Source: Scrofimicrobium sp049291975 | GTDB taxonomy: Bacteria; Actinomycetota; Actinomycetes; Actinomycetales; Actinomycetaceae | Direction of reading: 5' to 3' | DNA: 64,000 bases | Assembly: GCA_049291975.1 (NCBI GenBank) | Contig: JBATQJ010000085.1 | Coordinates: 7,780-71,779 of the forward strand | Shown here: in pieces, positions 45,185 to 53,952 of the stretch | Layout of the letters: each line of letters starts with the position of its first letter | Position numbering within the stretch: the first letter of the stretch is position 1 | Translations under genes and position numbers: made by a program | Notes under the pieces: model-generated | What the model saw: the letters and a program-made list of their open reading frames with translations, nothing else | The model's database searches: none | Told to the model about the DNA's origin: nothing

Positions 45185-46185
45185 CAGTCCACCCGCTTTC
45201 TGTTGTTCCACCACATCTGCAGCACTGCGAGACTGAACGTGATGACGAAGACGACGGTTGCTATCGCGGCTGCATATCCGAACTGGTCATGGATGAATCC
45301 GTTACGGTACAGCCACGTTCCCAGAACCTGACTCGAATTGTTCGGACCGCCTGCGGTCATAACCATAACCTCGTTAAACACCTGAAACGCGCCCGATACC
45401 GTGACAATCACAAGGAGCGTGGTCATCTCGCCGACGAGCGGCAATGTAATCTTCAACATTCGCCTGACAGGACCCACCCCGTCCAAGTCAGCCGCGTCAT
45501 ACAACTCGGTGGGGATCCGTTGGATGGCAACGGAGTAAAGAAGAGCCGTGTATCCGAAACTCTGCCACTGAGCCATCACAATGATTCCCCAGATAGCGGT
45601 GCTCTCTTGCCCTAGCCACGCTTGCGCATAACTTCCCATACCAACGACATCCAAAAAGGCGTTGAGAAGACCCGAGTTCGGCTGATATATGAAGTAGAAG
45701 ATTAACCCAGCGACAGTTATGGATATGGCTGAGGGAATAAAGTAGATCGCTCGTAGTGCCGCACGCGCCTTACCCCGCACGTAACCCTCAATAACCGCTG
45801 CCAGAACAAACGATCCTCCCACTTGAATGACCAGCGAAACAACGGCAAAAAGAACGTTATTTCGCAGTGAGGTCCAGAAGATAGGATCATTTGCCGCATG
45901 CGAGTAGTTTTCAACCCCCACAAACTCAGGATTCGGATTGAATACCGACCAGTCAAAAAAGGACAGATAAATGTTCTGTCCCAGTGGCAGGTAAACGAAA
46001 ACGCAGACGAGTGCGATCGCGGGTACCACCCAGATTAAGGACCACCATCGTCTGGCTTTCGAAACTCGCTGGCGGCCGTCCTTCTCTTTGCGCAGATTGG
46101 GCCGAGAGAGCCCGTCCTCTCTGAGCCCCAGCTCGGAGAGGACGGGCGCCGGTTGGTCTCCCGCCCCCAGAGCGGGACTACTCAT
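45181..46185 (-). CDS. ABC sugar transporter permease (MalF-like, CUT1)
   Basis: First membrane subunit of the importer, 334 residues. After about 45 charged cytoplasmic residues come six helices, starting with L-I-W-V-V-P-A-I. The EAA loop is D-A-A-D-L-D-G-V-G-P near residue 230. The start overlaps the binding-protein stop by four bases (ATGA). Order and pairing match FrlN/FrlM-type permeases of the B. subtilis fructosamine importer as well as many other CUT1 systems. Confidence 0.92.
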   Translation of the reverse strand: MSSPALGAGDQPAPVLSELGLREDGLSRPNLRKEKDGRQRVSKARRWWSLIWVVPAIALVCVFVYLPLGQNIYLSFFDWSVFNPNPEFVGVENYSHAANDPIFWTSLRNNVLFAVVSLVIQVGGSFVLAAVIEGYVRGKARAALRAIYFIPSAISITVAGLIFYFIYQPNSGLLNAFLDVVGMGSYAQAWLGQESTAIWGIIVMAQWQSFGYTALLYSVAIQRIPTELYDAADLDGVGPVRRMLKITLPLVGEMTTLLVIVTVSGAFQVFNEVMVMTAGGPNNSSQVLGTWLYRNGFIHDQFGYAAAIATVVFVITFSLAVLQMWWNNRKRVDW

Positions 46186-47504
46186 TGGCCAGTTGCCGCT
46201 TCTTGTATAGCCTTCATTACTTCCTCAGGCGTTTCGCTCTTACTAACAAGTGCCTCTCCACCTGACAAATATGCTGTGGCCACGGGCGCGTACGCGAGCG
46301 TGTCGATCCAGACCGCAAACTCCGAGGAGTCATTGATCAGCGCTAGTGCCTTCGCGTCGTGCTCACTCGAATTCTCCTCGTTCACAACGCCAATGACCGG
46401 ACTCGGGAGATTCGGCATTGTCTCAAGGATTACGTCAGCTCCCTCTTTGCTCGCAACAAACTTCAGGAACTCTGTTGCAAGTGCAGGGTTGTCACCCTTC
46501 GGGTTCACCATGAATAAATCGGGTGCACCAAGCAACATTGATGGAGTGCCAGCAGCATCCGCAGCGGGTGGCAGAACGAAAAAATCCCACTCGTCGGCTG
46601 GCATACCATTATCCACGAACTCAAACCACTCCAAGTAAGCCATTGCTGTCTTGCCACTATTCCAGTCGGCTTTGGCGTCATTGTGCAGGATGCCGTTTGC
46701 CTCTTCACCGTTGGTCATACAGTGGTCAAGAATCTCGGTGAACTGCTCAAGACTCTGCTCGTAGCCAGGATCGTCAAATTTTCCATCCCCTTGCGCGGCA
46801 TAGTCCGCCGCCAACGTCTCGGCCGGCACATTGTAAGCATTCAGTTGGGTCAAGTAGTGCAACCCAGGCCAACCGTATTGGTTGCCGAATGAAAGCGGCT
46901 CAACGCCAGCATCTTTCAGCGTGTCACATACCGCGAGGAAATCGCCCATGTCTTCTGGTATCTCGATGCCGTTCTCCTCAAACATCGCCTTGTTATAGAG
47001 CACAAACTTGGCGTTTATTTGGACGGGGATCCCGTAGTAAGCATCGTTGTACTTTCCGGAGGCCAGAGCCGACGGCACGATTGTGTCGCCCCACTGCGTT
47101 CCCGGCGCAACTTGGGAGGACAGGTCCAGCGCGAGCCCCGCATCGACGAACTGCTGCGTGTACTCTCCAGGCCAAGTGAAGTAGATATCAGGCAAACTGT
47201 TGGACGATGTCAGAACCTTCACCTTATCCTTGTAGCCCTGATCTGATTCCTGCACGATATCGAAGGTCACGTCGGGGTGTTGCTCCTGAAATGCCTCTGC
47301 CAGCATTGGGATGAAGTCGTTGTTCTCAGAGTCCGCATACCTGGTGATGATGGATATGGTTCCCGAGTAGTCAACGTTTTCGAAGTCAACGTCCTTGGCT
47401 TCCGAGCTTTTCCCGCCTGAACAACCGGCCAACGCCAGCGAGCACACCGATATGCACGCTGCCAGACCGATGGCTTTTCTAGTCTTCTTCCGGGGATATT
47501 GCAT
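46182..47504 (-). CDS. Extracellular solute-binding lipoprotein (family 1, CUT1)
   Basis: A 440-residue sugar-type receptor. The signal ends with the lipobox L-A-G-C (Cys at about residue 28). The mature part has I-I-T-R-Y-A-D-S-E-N, the T-W-P-G-E-Y region and Y-Y-G-I-P near residue 150, as in family 1 binding proteins. ATG at 47504 follows GAGGTGAT. A TGATA-CCGC-TATCA palindrome lies 48 bases upstream, so the transporter is likely repressed by the LacI-type protein. The neighbouring deglycase and kinase suggest a glycated amine as ligand; ordinary oligosaccharides remain possible. Confidence 0.92.
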   Translation of the reverse strand: MQYPRKKTRKAIGLAACISVCSLALAGCSGGKSSEAKDVDFENVDYSGTISIITRYADSENNDFIPMLAEAFQEQHPDVTFDIVQESDQGYKDKVKVLTSSNSLPDIYFTWPGEYTQQFVDAGLALDLSSQVAPGTQWGDTIVPSALASGKYNDAYYGIPVQINAKFVLYNKAMFEENGIEIPEDMGDFLAVCDTLKDAGVEPLSFGNQYGWPGLHYLTQLNAYNVPAETLAADYAAQGDGKFDDPGYEQSLEQFTEILDHCMTNGEEANGILHNDAKADWNSGKTAMAYLEWFEFVDNGMPADEWDFFVLPPAADAAGTPSMLLGAPDLFMVNPKGDNPALATEFLKFVASKEGADVILETMPNLPSPVIGVVNEENSSEHDAKALALINDSSEFAVWIDTLAYAPVATAYLSGGEALVSKSETPEEVMKAIQEAATGQ

Positions 47505-47551
47505 GAGATCACCTCTTCCTTGAGTCCGAGCAGACCCTCACGCCGCCCGTG

Positions 47552-47565
47552 TGATACCGCTATCA
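47552..47565. promoter_or_regulatory. Operator-like palindrome upstream of the CUT1 transporter operon
   Basis: TGATACCGCTATCA, 48 bases before the binding-protein start. The 14 bases are identical to the site at 48790-48803. Confidence 0.7.
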
Positions 47566-47781
47566 TGTCGGCTCGTTATCAGCTTGTCAACACTTTTAGG
47601 AATGCTGTACCAAGTCGTTATGCAATGACCTAAGGTGTGATCCCATCGATGCTCTTCTAACGGCAAATCACCGTAGAGAATGGGAACTCAATGCGAGATG
47701 ACTCCAATTGGGGCAGATTTGTGCTACTAAGAAGAATCAGCTCTTCGTATAGAAGACTGTCCAACTCAGAAAGTGCGGAAC

Positions 47782-48642
47782 CTAGTAGCTACGACCATTC
47801 ATGAAAGCGCCCTCTTTCGTAAGCTGCTTGGTGGCGAACTCCGACCCTCTGATCAGCGCATCCGAAAGTTGTGCCGAAGTCGGGCGGAGTTGTTTCACCC
47901 ACCCATCAGCGAGCAGACTCATAATGAAGGCAGAAACAAATGCATCCCCACAGCCCATCGAATCCACAATAGGACCATCAGGTTCGTGAGCCGACTCTTC
48001 CAACAGTGCTGTTCCATCCCACAGAATCGCACCTTCGGCACCGAGGGTACCTAGCGCCATGCTCGCGCCTGCTTCCACAGCTCTCATCAAGGTTTTGACT
48101 AACTCCTCACGACCACCTTCTGCTCCAGAGAAAAGCGCAAGCTCTATGAACGGACAGACTTTAGCCAATTCCTCGTCTGTACGAAACTCTGCCTCCTCAG
48201 AAAAGTCATAGGTTAAGAGCAAATTCGAATCGGCTATTTTGCTGAGTTCACCGGCCACAGCCGCATACACCGCCGAATGCACAAGGTCGAACTCATTCAC
48301 AATCCACTCGACTGTCGCGTCGTCTAGCACGAATGGGTCTGAGACGGTGACTCCGCCGTCGTTGGCTTCACGGAATACCCGATCGCCATCTACGACCTGA
48401 ACTGCCGCCCATCCCGTATCTCCCACCTTGGTCACGGAATGATCGAACGGAACGCCAGCCTTAACTAGCGACTGTTTCAGATAGTCCGCCAGTTCATCGT
48501 TCCCAAACACACCAAGATACGAAGAGTCGGCACCTAACTCATGCGTAAAGACAGCAACATTCACCGCGTTCCCGCCAGGGTACTGTACCCGACGGTCAAC
48601 AAAGTCATCAATGACGTTGTCTCCGAATCCCAGTACTCTCAA
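47782..48642 (-). CDS. PfkB-family kinase 2 (FrlD-like fructosamine kinase)
   Basis: A 286-residue kinase that resembles E. coli FrlD more than other PfkB proteins: F-G-D-N-V-I-D-D-F (residues 6-14), Y-P-G-G-N-A-V-N-V-A-V-F near 21-32, D-L-V-H-S-A-V-Y-A near 113, L-L-T-Y-D-F-S-E near 135 and the catalytic D-S-M-G-C-G-D-A-F-V. Predicted to 6-phosphorylate an imported fructosamine. The start is TTG with GGAAGGA upstream. It is transcribed toward the CUT1 operon and has its own operator-like palindrome 148 bases upstream. A paralogous kinase lies at 40507-41349. Confidence 0.85.
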   Translation of the reverse strand: MRVLGFGDNVIDDFVDRRVQYPGGNAVNVAVFTHELGADSSYLGVFGNDELADYLKQSLVKAGVPFDHSVTKVGDTGWAAVQVVDGDRVFREANDGGVTVSDPFVLDDATVEWIVNEFDLVHSAVYAAVAGELSKIADSNLLLTYDFSEEAEFRTDEELAKVCPFIELALFSGAEGGREELVKTLMRAVEAGASMALGTLGAEGAILWDGTALLEESAHEPDGPIVDSMGCGDAFVSAFIMSLLADGWVKQLRPTSAQLSDALIRGSEFATKQLTKEGAFMNGRSY

Positions 48643-49129
48643 GGATCAGTCCTTCCACACGTTGCGACCAAACCCTCGCTCAAGGCATATGAGATCGCCG
48701 CCAAGAGCAAACGTTCACTCATGAAACCGCCTGCCGCTATTGGCGCTAAGTCCCAATGCACCAACTCAAATTGAAGAGATGCCAGTATATGATACCGCTA
48801 TCATGTTGGTAGATGAGCACGTTGGTTGTCAACAGACTGCAGATAGTCACGACATTTACACGCCGAATCTGTTACCACTCTCGGTCGCTGACCTCTTACG
48901 GAACGGTCCATGCTTCACAAATTCGCGCTAATTCTCAGTCTCTCCGACACATCATTCAGAATAAACTTCAAAATCCCGCATCCTTTGCTCTCCTCCCGGC
49001 ACTCCCGTCGACACATTGACACCCCATTGATTATCAGCCGAAAGAGCATGCCAAGGTGGAGTGTCTAGAGACGTGATGCTTTCAGGTAATCAATAGATTG
49101 TTGTGACTGAAGCGCGCTAATGTGGTCCT
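48643..49129. other. Divergent region between kinase 2 and the LacI-type gene
   Basis: 487 AT-rich bases without a credible gene. It contains the third operator-like palindrome (48790-48803) and, further right, no second copy near the regulator start. Promoters for both genes are expected here. Confidence 0.5.
48790..48803. promoter_or_regulatory. Operator-like palindrome upstream of kinase 2
   Basis: TGATACCGCTATCA, extended by one more complementary pair (A/T). Identical to the site before the CUT1 operon, and in the kinase 2 / LacI divergent region. Confidence 0.7.
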
Positions 49130-50200
49130 ATGCCATCACCGTCTGGAAGGCCGGATCAGCCTACACTGTCAGAAGTTGCTGAAGCGGCTGGTGTTGGACG
49201 TGCAACTGCCGCAAGAGCTCTTGGGGGTTACGGTTACGTGTCGGAGGCTCTCCGAGCACGAGTGTTAGACGCGGCAGACAACATTGGCTATCGACCAAAT
49301 GCCGTGGCTAGGAGCATGGCTACCGGAGTTACAGAGGCTGTTGGAGTGGTTGTGGCTGACGTAGCGAACCCATTCTTTGCCAGCCTCGTGAGCGGCGCTG
49401 AGCAGGAGCTACGCACCAACGGAATAGACTGTCTCGTTGCGAACACTGGTGAAGACATGACTCGCGAAGCGGAGGTCGTGGAAGCCCTGCTTCGCAGGCA
49501 AGTCGATGGAATTATCATTTCTAGTGCAGCGGGAATGAATGAGAAAGTTCCCCACCTGGAGAGCGCGAGGAAGCTTGGCGTCCCAATTGTCTTATTCGAC
49601 CGCTCCCTCAGATACCTCGATGCCCCCACAGTGGTCTTGGATAATGTTGGCGCAGCACGTCGAGCAACTGAGCTGCTACTTGACCTCGGACATAGGGAAA
49701 TTGCGCTGATTTGGGGAGCTTCGATGGGAGACGACCCATTGATGATCCCGCAGGATGCACTCTCAACCTCGATTGAGAGATTTCAGGGCTATCGAGAGGC
49801 CTTGACATCGCGCGGTATGGACGTGAAACCAGGACTGGTCGCACCACGACCATCAACTCTTTCAGGTTCCCAGGCGCCTACGAGAGTGCTGGACGGACCC
49901 GAGCGCCCAACCGCAATACTTGCAGTTGAGGCAGACGCGACACTCGCGACATTGAAAGGGCTCCGACATCGTCTGCTCTCTTGCCCCGGAGATCTGTCTC
50001 TAGTCGCCTTCGATGACGCACCTTGGACTGAGCTTACCGATCCACCCCTGACAGTCGTTCAACAGCCATCCGTTGAAATGGGGCGTGTAGCTGCGGTCCG
50101 ACTGCAAGAGTTGATGGCCGCCAGGAGCAGTTCGAGCACTTCCGTCGATATTCTTCCCGAGCAACTGATTGTTCGCGGCTCCGCGGCACCCTTGGTGTGA
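49130..50200 (+). CDS. LacI-family transcriptional regulator
   Basis: A 356-residue repressor-type protein. The helix-turn-helix is T-L-S-E-V-A-E-A-A-G-V-G-R-A-T-A-A-R-A-L (about residues 12-31), followed by the hinge helix region G-Y-R-P-N-A-V-A-R-S-M and a ribose-binding-like ligand domain (V-G-V-V-V-A-D-V-A-N-P-F-F). The recognition helix has R-A-T-A-A-R where many LacI proteins have V-S-x-x-T-V-S-R. It is divergent from kinase 2, and three palindromes nearby are the natural candidates for its operators. It closes the accessory island. Confidence 0.92.
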   Translation: MPSPSGRPDQPTLSEVAEAAGVGRATAARALGGYGYVSEALRARVLDAADNIGYRPNAVARSMATGVTEAVGVVVADVANPFFASLVSGAEQELRTNGIDCLVANTGEDMTREAEVVEALLRRQVDGIIISSAAGMNEKVPHLESARKLGVPIVLFDRSLRYLDAPTVVLDNVGAARRATELLLDLGHREIALIWGASMGDDPLMIPQDALSTSIERFQGYREALTSRGMDVKPGLVAPRPSTLSGSQAPTRVLDGPERPTAILAVEADATLATLKGLRHRLLSCPGDLSLVAFDDAPWTELTDPPLTVVQQPSVEMGRVAAVRLQELMAARSSSSTSVDILPEQLIVRGSAAPLV

Positions 50201-50576
50201 CACCAGTCCAGCTTGCTGAGTCTGAAGTACGTTTGTATATATATATGTCGTGAACTATTTCAGTCAGCAGTGAACCAGCCCGACCTTCTCCTAGCTGGCT
50301 CAATTCCGCGCTACTCGATAAATGGCAGCTGGCCCAACCCAGCCACATCCGATGTCACCTCAACATGCATCAGTCCCTTGTGCCTTAAGTAATATGTAAC
50401 GCAATACGTCCCGCAATACGGAATATGCAGGATCCACTGCCGCTGGTCTGCAAATCTGGTTATAAAAGTCCTGCAAATCTACACATTGACGGCAGGCAAA
50501 GCGATCGGCGCATGGACTTCCACACCCATACGCCGATCAGATACCTTCGAAGAGGCTCGCTTGATTCGATATTCCG
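50201..50576. other. Intergenic region after the LacI-type gene
   Basis: About 375 bases with no gene. There is a TATATATATATG run near 50236-50247 and a short direct repeat CGCAATACG near 50400-50422. No hairpin with a T-run was found for either convergent gene. Confidence 0.4.
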
Positions 50577-51638
50577 CTAGTACGCCGCCAGGATATCGAC
50601 CACGAAGACTAGATCTGAGTTCGCGGGGATCGTACCGCTACCAGTCTCTCCATAGCCAAGATCAGAAGGAATCACCAACAGCAAGCGGCTACCGACCTTC
50701 TGACCCACCAGGCCTTGATCCCAACCCGTTATGACGGCCCCTTGACCTATCGGGAACGAGACGACCTGGTTTGACCCAGTCTGATCCCATGAGGAATCAA
50801 ACGGGGTTCCATCCGTGAGCCAACCGGAGTACTTCACAGCCACGGTCTGTCCGGCTTCGACAGTCTCTCCGTCACCTTCAACAAGTGGCTGAACCACCAA
50901 ATCCGTCGGAGCAACGAATGTGTCCGGGATCGTGATTACGGGCTTTCCACTCTCGAAGTCAATTACGGGAAGATTCTTATCCGTGGGTTCTACCTCAGTT
51001 CCCGAAATCTCGTCGGGAATATCTTTCACCCCAGTAACGGACATTACGTAGAGGTAGCCATTCGAGGCAACGCCCGTATAGCTCTGGTCCGCGCTGTATC
51101 CTGGCTGACCCCAAAGAAAACGAGTTCCAACCTTTTCGCCAGAAAGCGCCTCGACCACCATGTCACCAAAGGCGCTGGCGGTGAAGGAGGTGCTGAATGG
51201 GGAATCCTCGTCCGCGTTAGCTCCCCAGGTCGAGTACATCTTCTCTCCGGTGACCATGTCACAGACCATGTAGTTCACCGAGATGATCTGACCCTCTTCG
51301 ATAGTGTCTCCACTACCTTCGTCTGTGATCAACACGGCCTGGGTTGTCACGTCAAGAGGCGCATCAAAAGTCACTGTCGGGGCAGCAGCAGCATCCTTAC
51401 TCAGGGTTACGGTGTCCATCGCAGCATCCGTTGCGGCCTCATCGGGCTCAACGGCCAGCGCGCCCGATTGCCCCGACTCGCTGGATTCGAGGACCGTGAC
51501 GTCGCAAACACCGCCTCCGCCTGCGCTGCTTTCCGATGACTGATCCGACTGCGCGGGGTCCGACGCAGATGAACAACCTGCGAGCAACAACGCCGAACAG
51601 ACCACAAGCGGTAGAACGAGGCGAACACTAGACTTCAC
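50577..51638 (-). CDS. FKBP-type peptidyl-prolyl isomerase lipoprotein with two FKBP-like domains
   Basis: Secreted, lipid-anchored prolyl isomerase, 353 residues. The signal ends in L-L-L-A-G-C (Cys about residue 22), followed by a Ser/Gly/Glu-rich linker. The C-terminal domain is a standard FKBP: V-A-V-K-Y-S-G-W-L-T-D-G-T-P-F-D-S-S-W, then G-W-D-Q-G-L-V-G and I-P-S-D-L-G-Y-G. The preceding domain is FKBP-like but degenerate (I-S-V-N-Y-M-V, S-T-W-G) and probably inactive. GTG at 51638 follows AAAGGA. Such proteins help fold exported proteins. Confidence 0.92.
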   Translation of the reverse strand: MKSSVRLVLPLVVCSALLLAGCSSASDPAQSDQSSESSAGGGGVCDVTVLESSESGQSGALAVEPDEAATDAAMDTVTLSKDAAAAPTVTFDAPLDVTTQAVLITDEGSGDTIEEGQIISVNYMVCDMVTGEKMYSTWGANADEDSPFSTSFTASAFGDMVVEALSGEKVGTRFLWGQPGYSADQSYTGVASNGYLYVMSVTGVKDIPDEISGTEVEPTDKNLPVIDFESGKPVITIPDTFVAPTDLVVQPLVEGDGETVEAGQTVAVKYSGWLTDGTPFDSSWDQTGSNQVVSFPIGQGAVITGWDQGLVGQKVGSRLLLVIPSDLGYGETGSGTIPANSDLVFVVDILAAY

Positions 51639-51698
51639 AACTGAATCCTTTACGGATGAGATTTGCCAACAGTCCTGGCTGCGGCACGTACTCGCCAA

Positions 51699-52157
51699 CG
51701 ATACACACCCAAACTGGACGGAACCTGTACGTGGCCTGCAAGCAGAACAAGGACGGCACGGTCCGCCAACTGGGTTAGCGACCGGGAAGCTACGGGGCGA
51801 GTTACGCTACCGTCCGAAAGTCAGCCCTGACGACCTGCGATTTCGCACAGTGTGAGTCCTTCACTTCGCAACGTCCTGACCGCAATGAGCGCGCGCAGAG
51901 TGAGCGCAGTTGGTAGCGGTACGTTTGGAGTTGAGGTGGCGATTGGCTACCCGAATGGCTGGGTTTGGTATAGCCACATCGTCATGAACCCTTGAGCCGC
52001 TTCCGGGTCTTGCCTGGGGCATTTGACCCATCCCAACGCTAGTCCTGGTCGTGCGGACTCCCGACGACGTAACTGTCCCGGACCCAGGCGGGGCTCTAGA
52101 CGAGACGCTCACGATTAGCCCGACGAGATTAGTCCGGAACCGAACGTCCCAGCCTCC
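51699..52157. other. Intergenic region with a short coding-like fragment
   Basis: About 460 bases without an intact gene. On the plus strand a roughly 47-codon frame ends at a TGA near 51995 with G-T-F-G-V-E-V-A-I-G-Y-P-N-G-W-V-W-Y-S-H, which looks more protein-like than random and may be a gene relic. I cannot assign it to a family. Confidence 0.3.
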
Positions 52158-52940
52158 TTAAGCTGCCTCGCTCGAACTCTTCTGAACCAGACCTTGCTCG
52201 CCATCAGATCGAGCCAGCTCAAGGCCGCCGAGGTGAGTCTTTAGGCGGTTAGACATGGGCACGAACGTCGCGAGGGTGACCCCGCCTGAAACGGCGGCGC
52301 CGACAACGGGAACCGCCTTGGACACCCAGCGAGCGAAGAGCTGTTTGGTCATCTTCACCCCAAGTATCTTCGCAACGGCTTTTACAGCAGGGTAGACCAG
52401 ACCCTTCGTGAGGGCCTTACGAGGCAATGTCCGAGCAAGCTGCTCGGCGATCATCACGGACAATTGACCAACGGCAGCATTAGCAACCTGTACACCCCCC
52501 ATGACACCCAAGAAGAGGGTCAGGATCGCTTGAGTGCCATCATCCGGTTCATCCTCATCATTGAACAGTTCCGGCCAGCCGAAGATGTACGCAAGTTTCT
52601 GGGATATGCGCAGCATATGACCCAGGTACTGCGCCATGTCAGCCGGGATGGTTGCAACCATTGCAAGTGCTCCTGGCAAACCGGCTGCGGCAGACAGAGC
52701 CGTGGCTTTGCCCGCCTCGAAGCGAATCGAATCGGTAGCGATCCTGTCAACCACAGCCGTTGAGACGCCCGCCCGTGCAGGGTTAGTAGCGACCGCGGCG
52801 ACGACTTGCTCCTCGGTGCAATGGGGGCGCAGAACGCTGGAAAGGTAAGCCTCACGGTCTACGCGCACCCCCGGTAGCCGCGCAGCAGTCGCCAATGCCT
52901 CCGTGAAAGTCATCCCGGTACCCTTTTGGATTTCTCCCAT
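52158..52940 (-). CDS. EcsC-like protein
   Basis: A 260-residue protein without a signal peptide, with hydrophobic stretches around residues 85-105, 150-170 and 215-235. The composition and blocks such as A-A-A-G-L-P-G-A-L-A and T-I-P-A-D-M-A-Q-Y-L-G-H suggest the EcsC family, named for a B. subtilis protein of unknown mechanism. An alternative ATG nine codons in (52913) has AAAAGGG upstream. It follows the membrane protein gene by six bases, so a three-gene unit with the PASTA-like lipoprotein is likely. Confidence 0.55.
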   Translation of the reverse strand: MGEIQKGTGMTFTEALATAARLPGVRVDREAYLSSVLRPHCTEEQVVAAVATNPARAGVSTAVVDRIATDSIRFEAGKATALSAAAGLPGALAMVATIPADMAQYLGHMLRISQKLAYIFGWPELFNDEDEPDDGTQAILTLFLGVMGGVQVANAAVGQLSVMIAEQLARTLPRKALTKGLVYPAVKAVAKILGVKMTKQLFARWVSKAVPVVGAAVSGGVTLATFVPMSNRLKTHLGGLELARSDGEQGLVQKSSSEAA

Positions 52941-52946
52941 GCCGAC

Positions 52947-53468
52947 CTACTTCTTGCGCGCAAGGATGGCGGCCGAAAGCACCAGCGAGACTATCGCCAG
53001 GGCTCCCAACAGCCACCAGCCCGGACCCCAGAACTCAAAGAGGCCGACACCAAGCGACGATCCCGCGAAACTAACTAGTCCAATCCCAACAAGCACGGCG
53101 AAGCCCATAAGCATGCCGACAATCCCGGTGAGCACTGCGAGCCACCTAGCGCCGAAGAAAATCGCCGAGAGCGCTACGAGCAACATGCCAGCGATAATCA
53201 ACGGCAGCAGTCCAAATCCGTTAACGGCCAGTACGCTCCCCACTCGACCCGGTTGCCTGGGCGAGGCAGGAAGCACCAGAGAAATGAGAGCCAAACACGC
53301 CGTCACGACCAGAGCAATTGGGAGTACGCGACGCCGATCACTGGCCTTCTTCTTGCCTGGTGGTACTGGGTCCGTCAGTGTACTGGCGGAAGAGACCTGG
53401 ACCGGATGCGTCTGCGCCTCGAGCACCATTTCTTGACTTGAGCCGCTACTGGCCGATGGGTTCGACAT
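52947..53468 (-). CDS. Hypothetical four-helix membrane protein
   Basis: Not assigned to a family. The 173-residue product has a hydrophilic N terminus of about 45 residues with a K-K-K-A-S-D-R-R-R patch, then four hydrophobic helices and a short A-R-K-K tail. ATG at 53468 is preceded by GAGGAGG, and the start overlaps the end of the upstream lipoprotein gene by 23 bases; a longer reading from 53609 runs through that gene. Coupled to its neighbours, so it may work with the lipoprotein at the envelope. Confidence 0.7.
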   Translation of the reverse strand: MSNPSASSGSSQEMVLEAQTHPVQVSSASTLTDPVPPGKKKASDRRRVLPIALVVTACLALISLVLPASPRQPGRVGSVLAVNGFGLLPLIIAGMLLVALSAIFFGARWLAVLTGIVGMLMGFAVLVGIGLVSFAGSSLGVGLFEFWGPGWWLLGALAIVSLVLSAAILARKK

Positions 53469-53952
53469 TGACGACAACCTCCTCGATACCCTGGGAGTCA
53501 ACGAGATTGTCGTACTCTTCGCCGTTGCTATCCAGAAGGTAGGTGACGGCAAACACCGTACCTGGCAGCGGGTCCTGCGAGACGATTCGGTAGTCCGCTG
53601 CGTTCTCATCCGTTATGAATGCCCCATCCGAGGAGACGACACGGAGATAAACGCCAGCATTGCCGATCGGAACTGCGAACATCGCGCCAGTCCAGTACGC
53701 GGCCTGTGCCATGTTCTGGCCAACAAAGTCAGGGACGACCCCCGTGTACTTATCTGCCTCGACACGTACGTCGTCATGGGCCTCAACGTCGCCGCGCGCA
53801 GTTTCCTCACCATCCACCAGACCCTGCGCGTAGCCCTCTGCATACCCTTCGTCGTAGCCGCTGTCGGTGGCGACAGCATCCGCCGCGCCACATGCGGAAA
53901 GAGATACGGCAACCAGTGCGCTTGATACAAATCCGATTGGTTTTTTGTTCAT
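53446..53952 (-). CDS. Lipoprotein with a PASTA-like domain
   Basis: A 168-residue precursor with a lipobox L-S-A-C (Cys at about residue 21), an acidic Gly/Tyr repeat (G-Y-D-E-G-Y-A-E-G-Y-A-Q-G, residues 32-44) and a single PASTA-like unit. The latter runs from V-P-D-F-V-G-Q-N-M-A-Q-A to V-S-Q-D-P-L-P-G-T, as in the extracellular parts of penicillin-binding proteins and Ser/Thr kinases. It may bind muropeptides, but PASTA function varies. It leads the three-gene unit with the membrane protein and the EcsC-like gene. Confidence 0.75.
   Translation of the reverse strand: MNKKPIGFVSSALVAVSLSACGAADAVATDSGYDEGYAEGYAQGLVDGEETARGDVEAHDDVRVEADKYTGVVPDFVGQNMAQAAYWTGAMFAVPIGNAGVYLRVVSSDGAFITDENAADYRIVSQDPLPGTVFAVTYLLDSNGEEYDNLVDSQGIEEVVVNVEPIGQ

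Noticed and set aside
47552..48803. Reading the TGATA palindromes as CRP/GlxR sites
   Set aside because: GTGTGATACCGCTATCATG partly resembles TGTGA-N6-TCACA, but the symmetry centre and the identical 14-base core fit a LacI-type operator better.
51699..52157. RNA gene or riboswitch in the FKBP / EcsC gap
   Set aside because: No cloverleaf, no known aptamer core and no terminator pairing were found.
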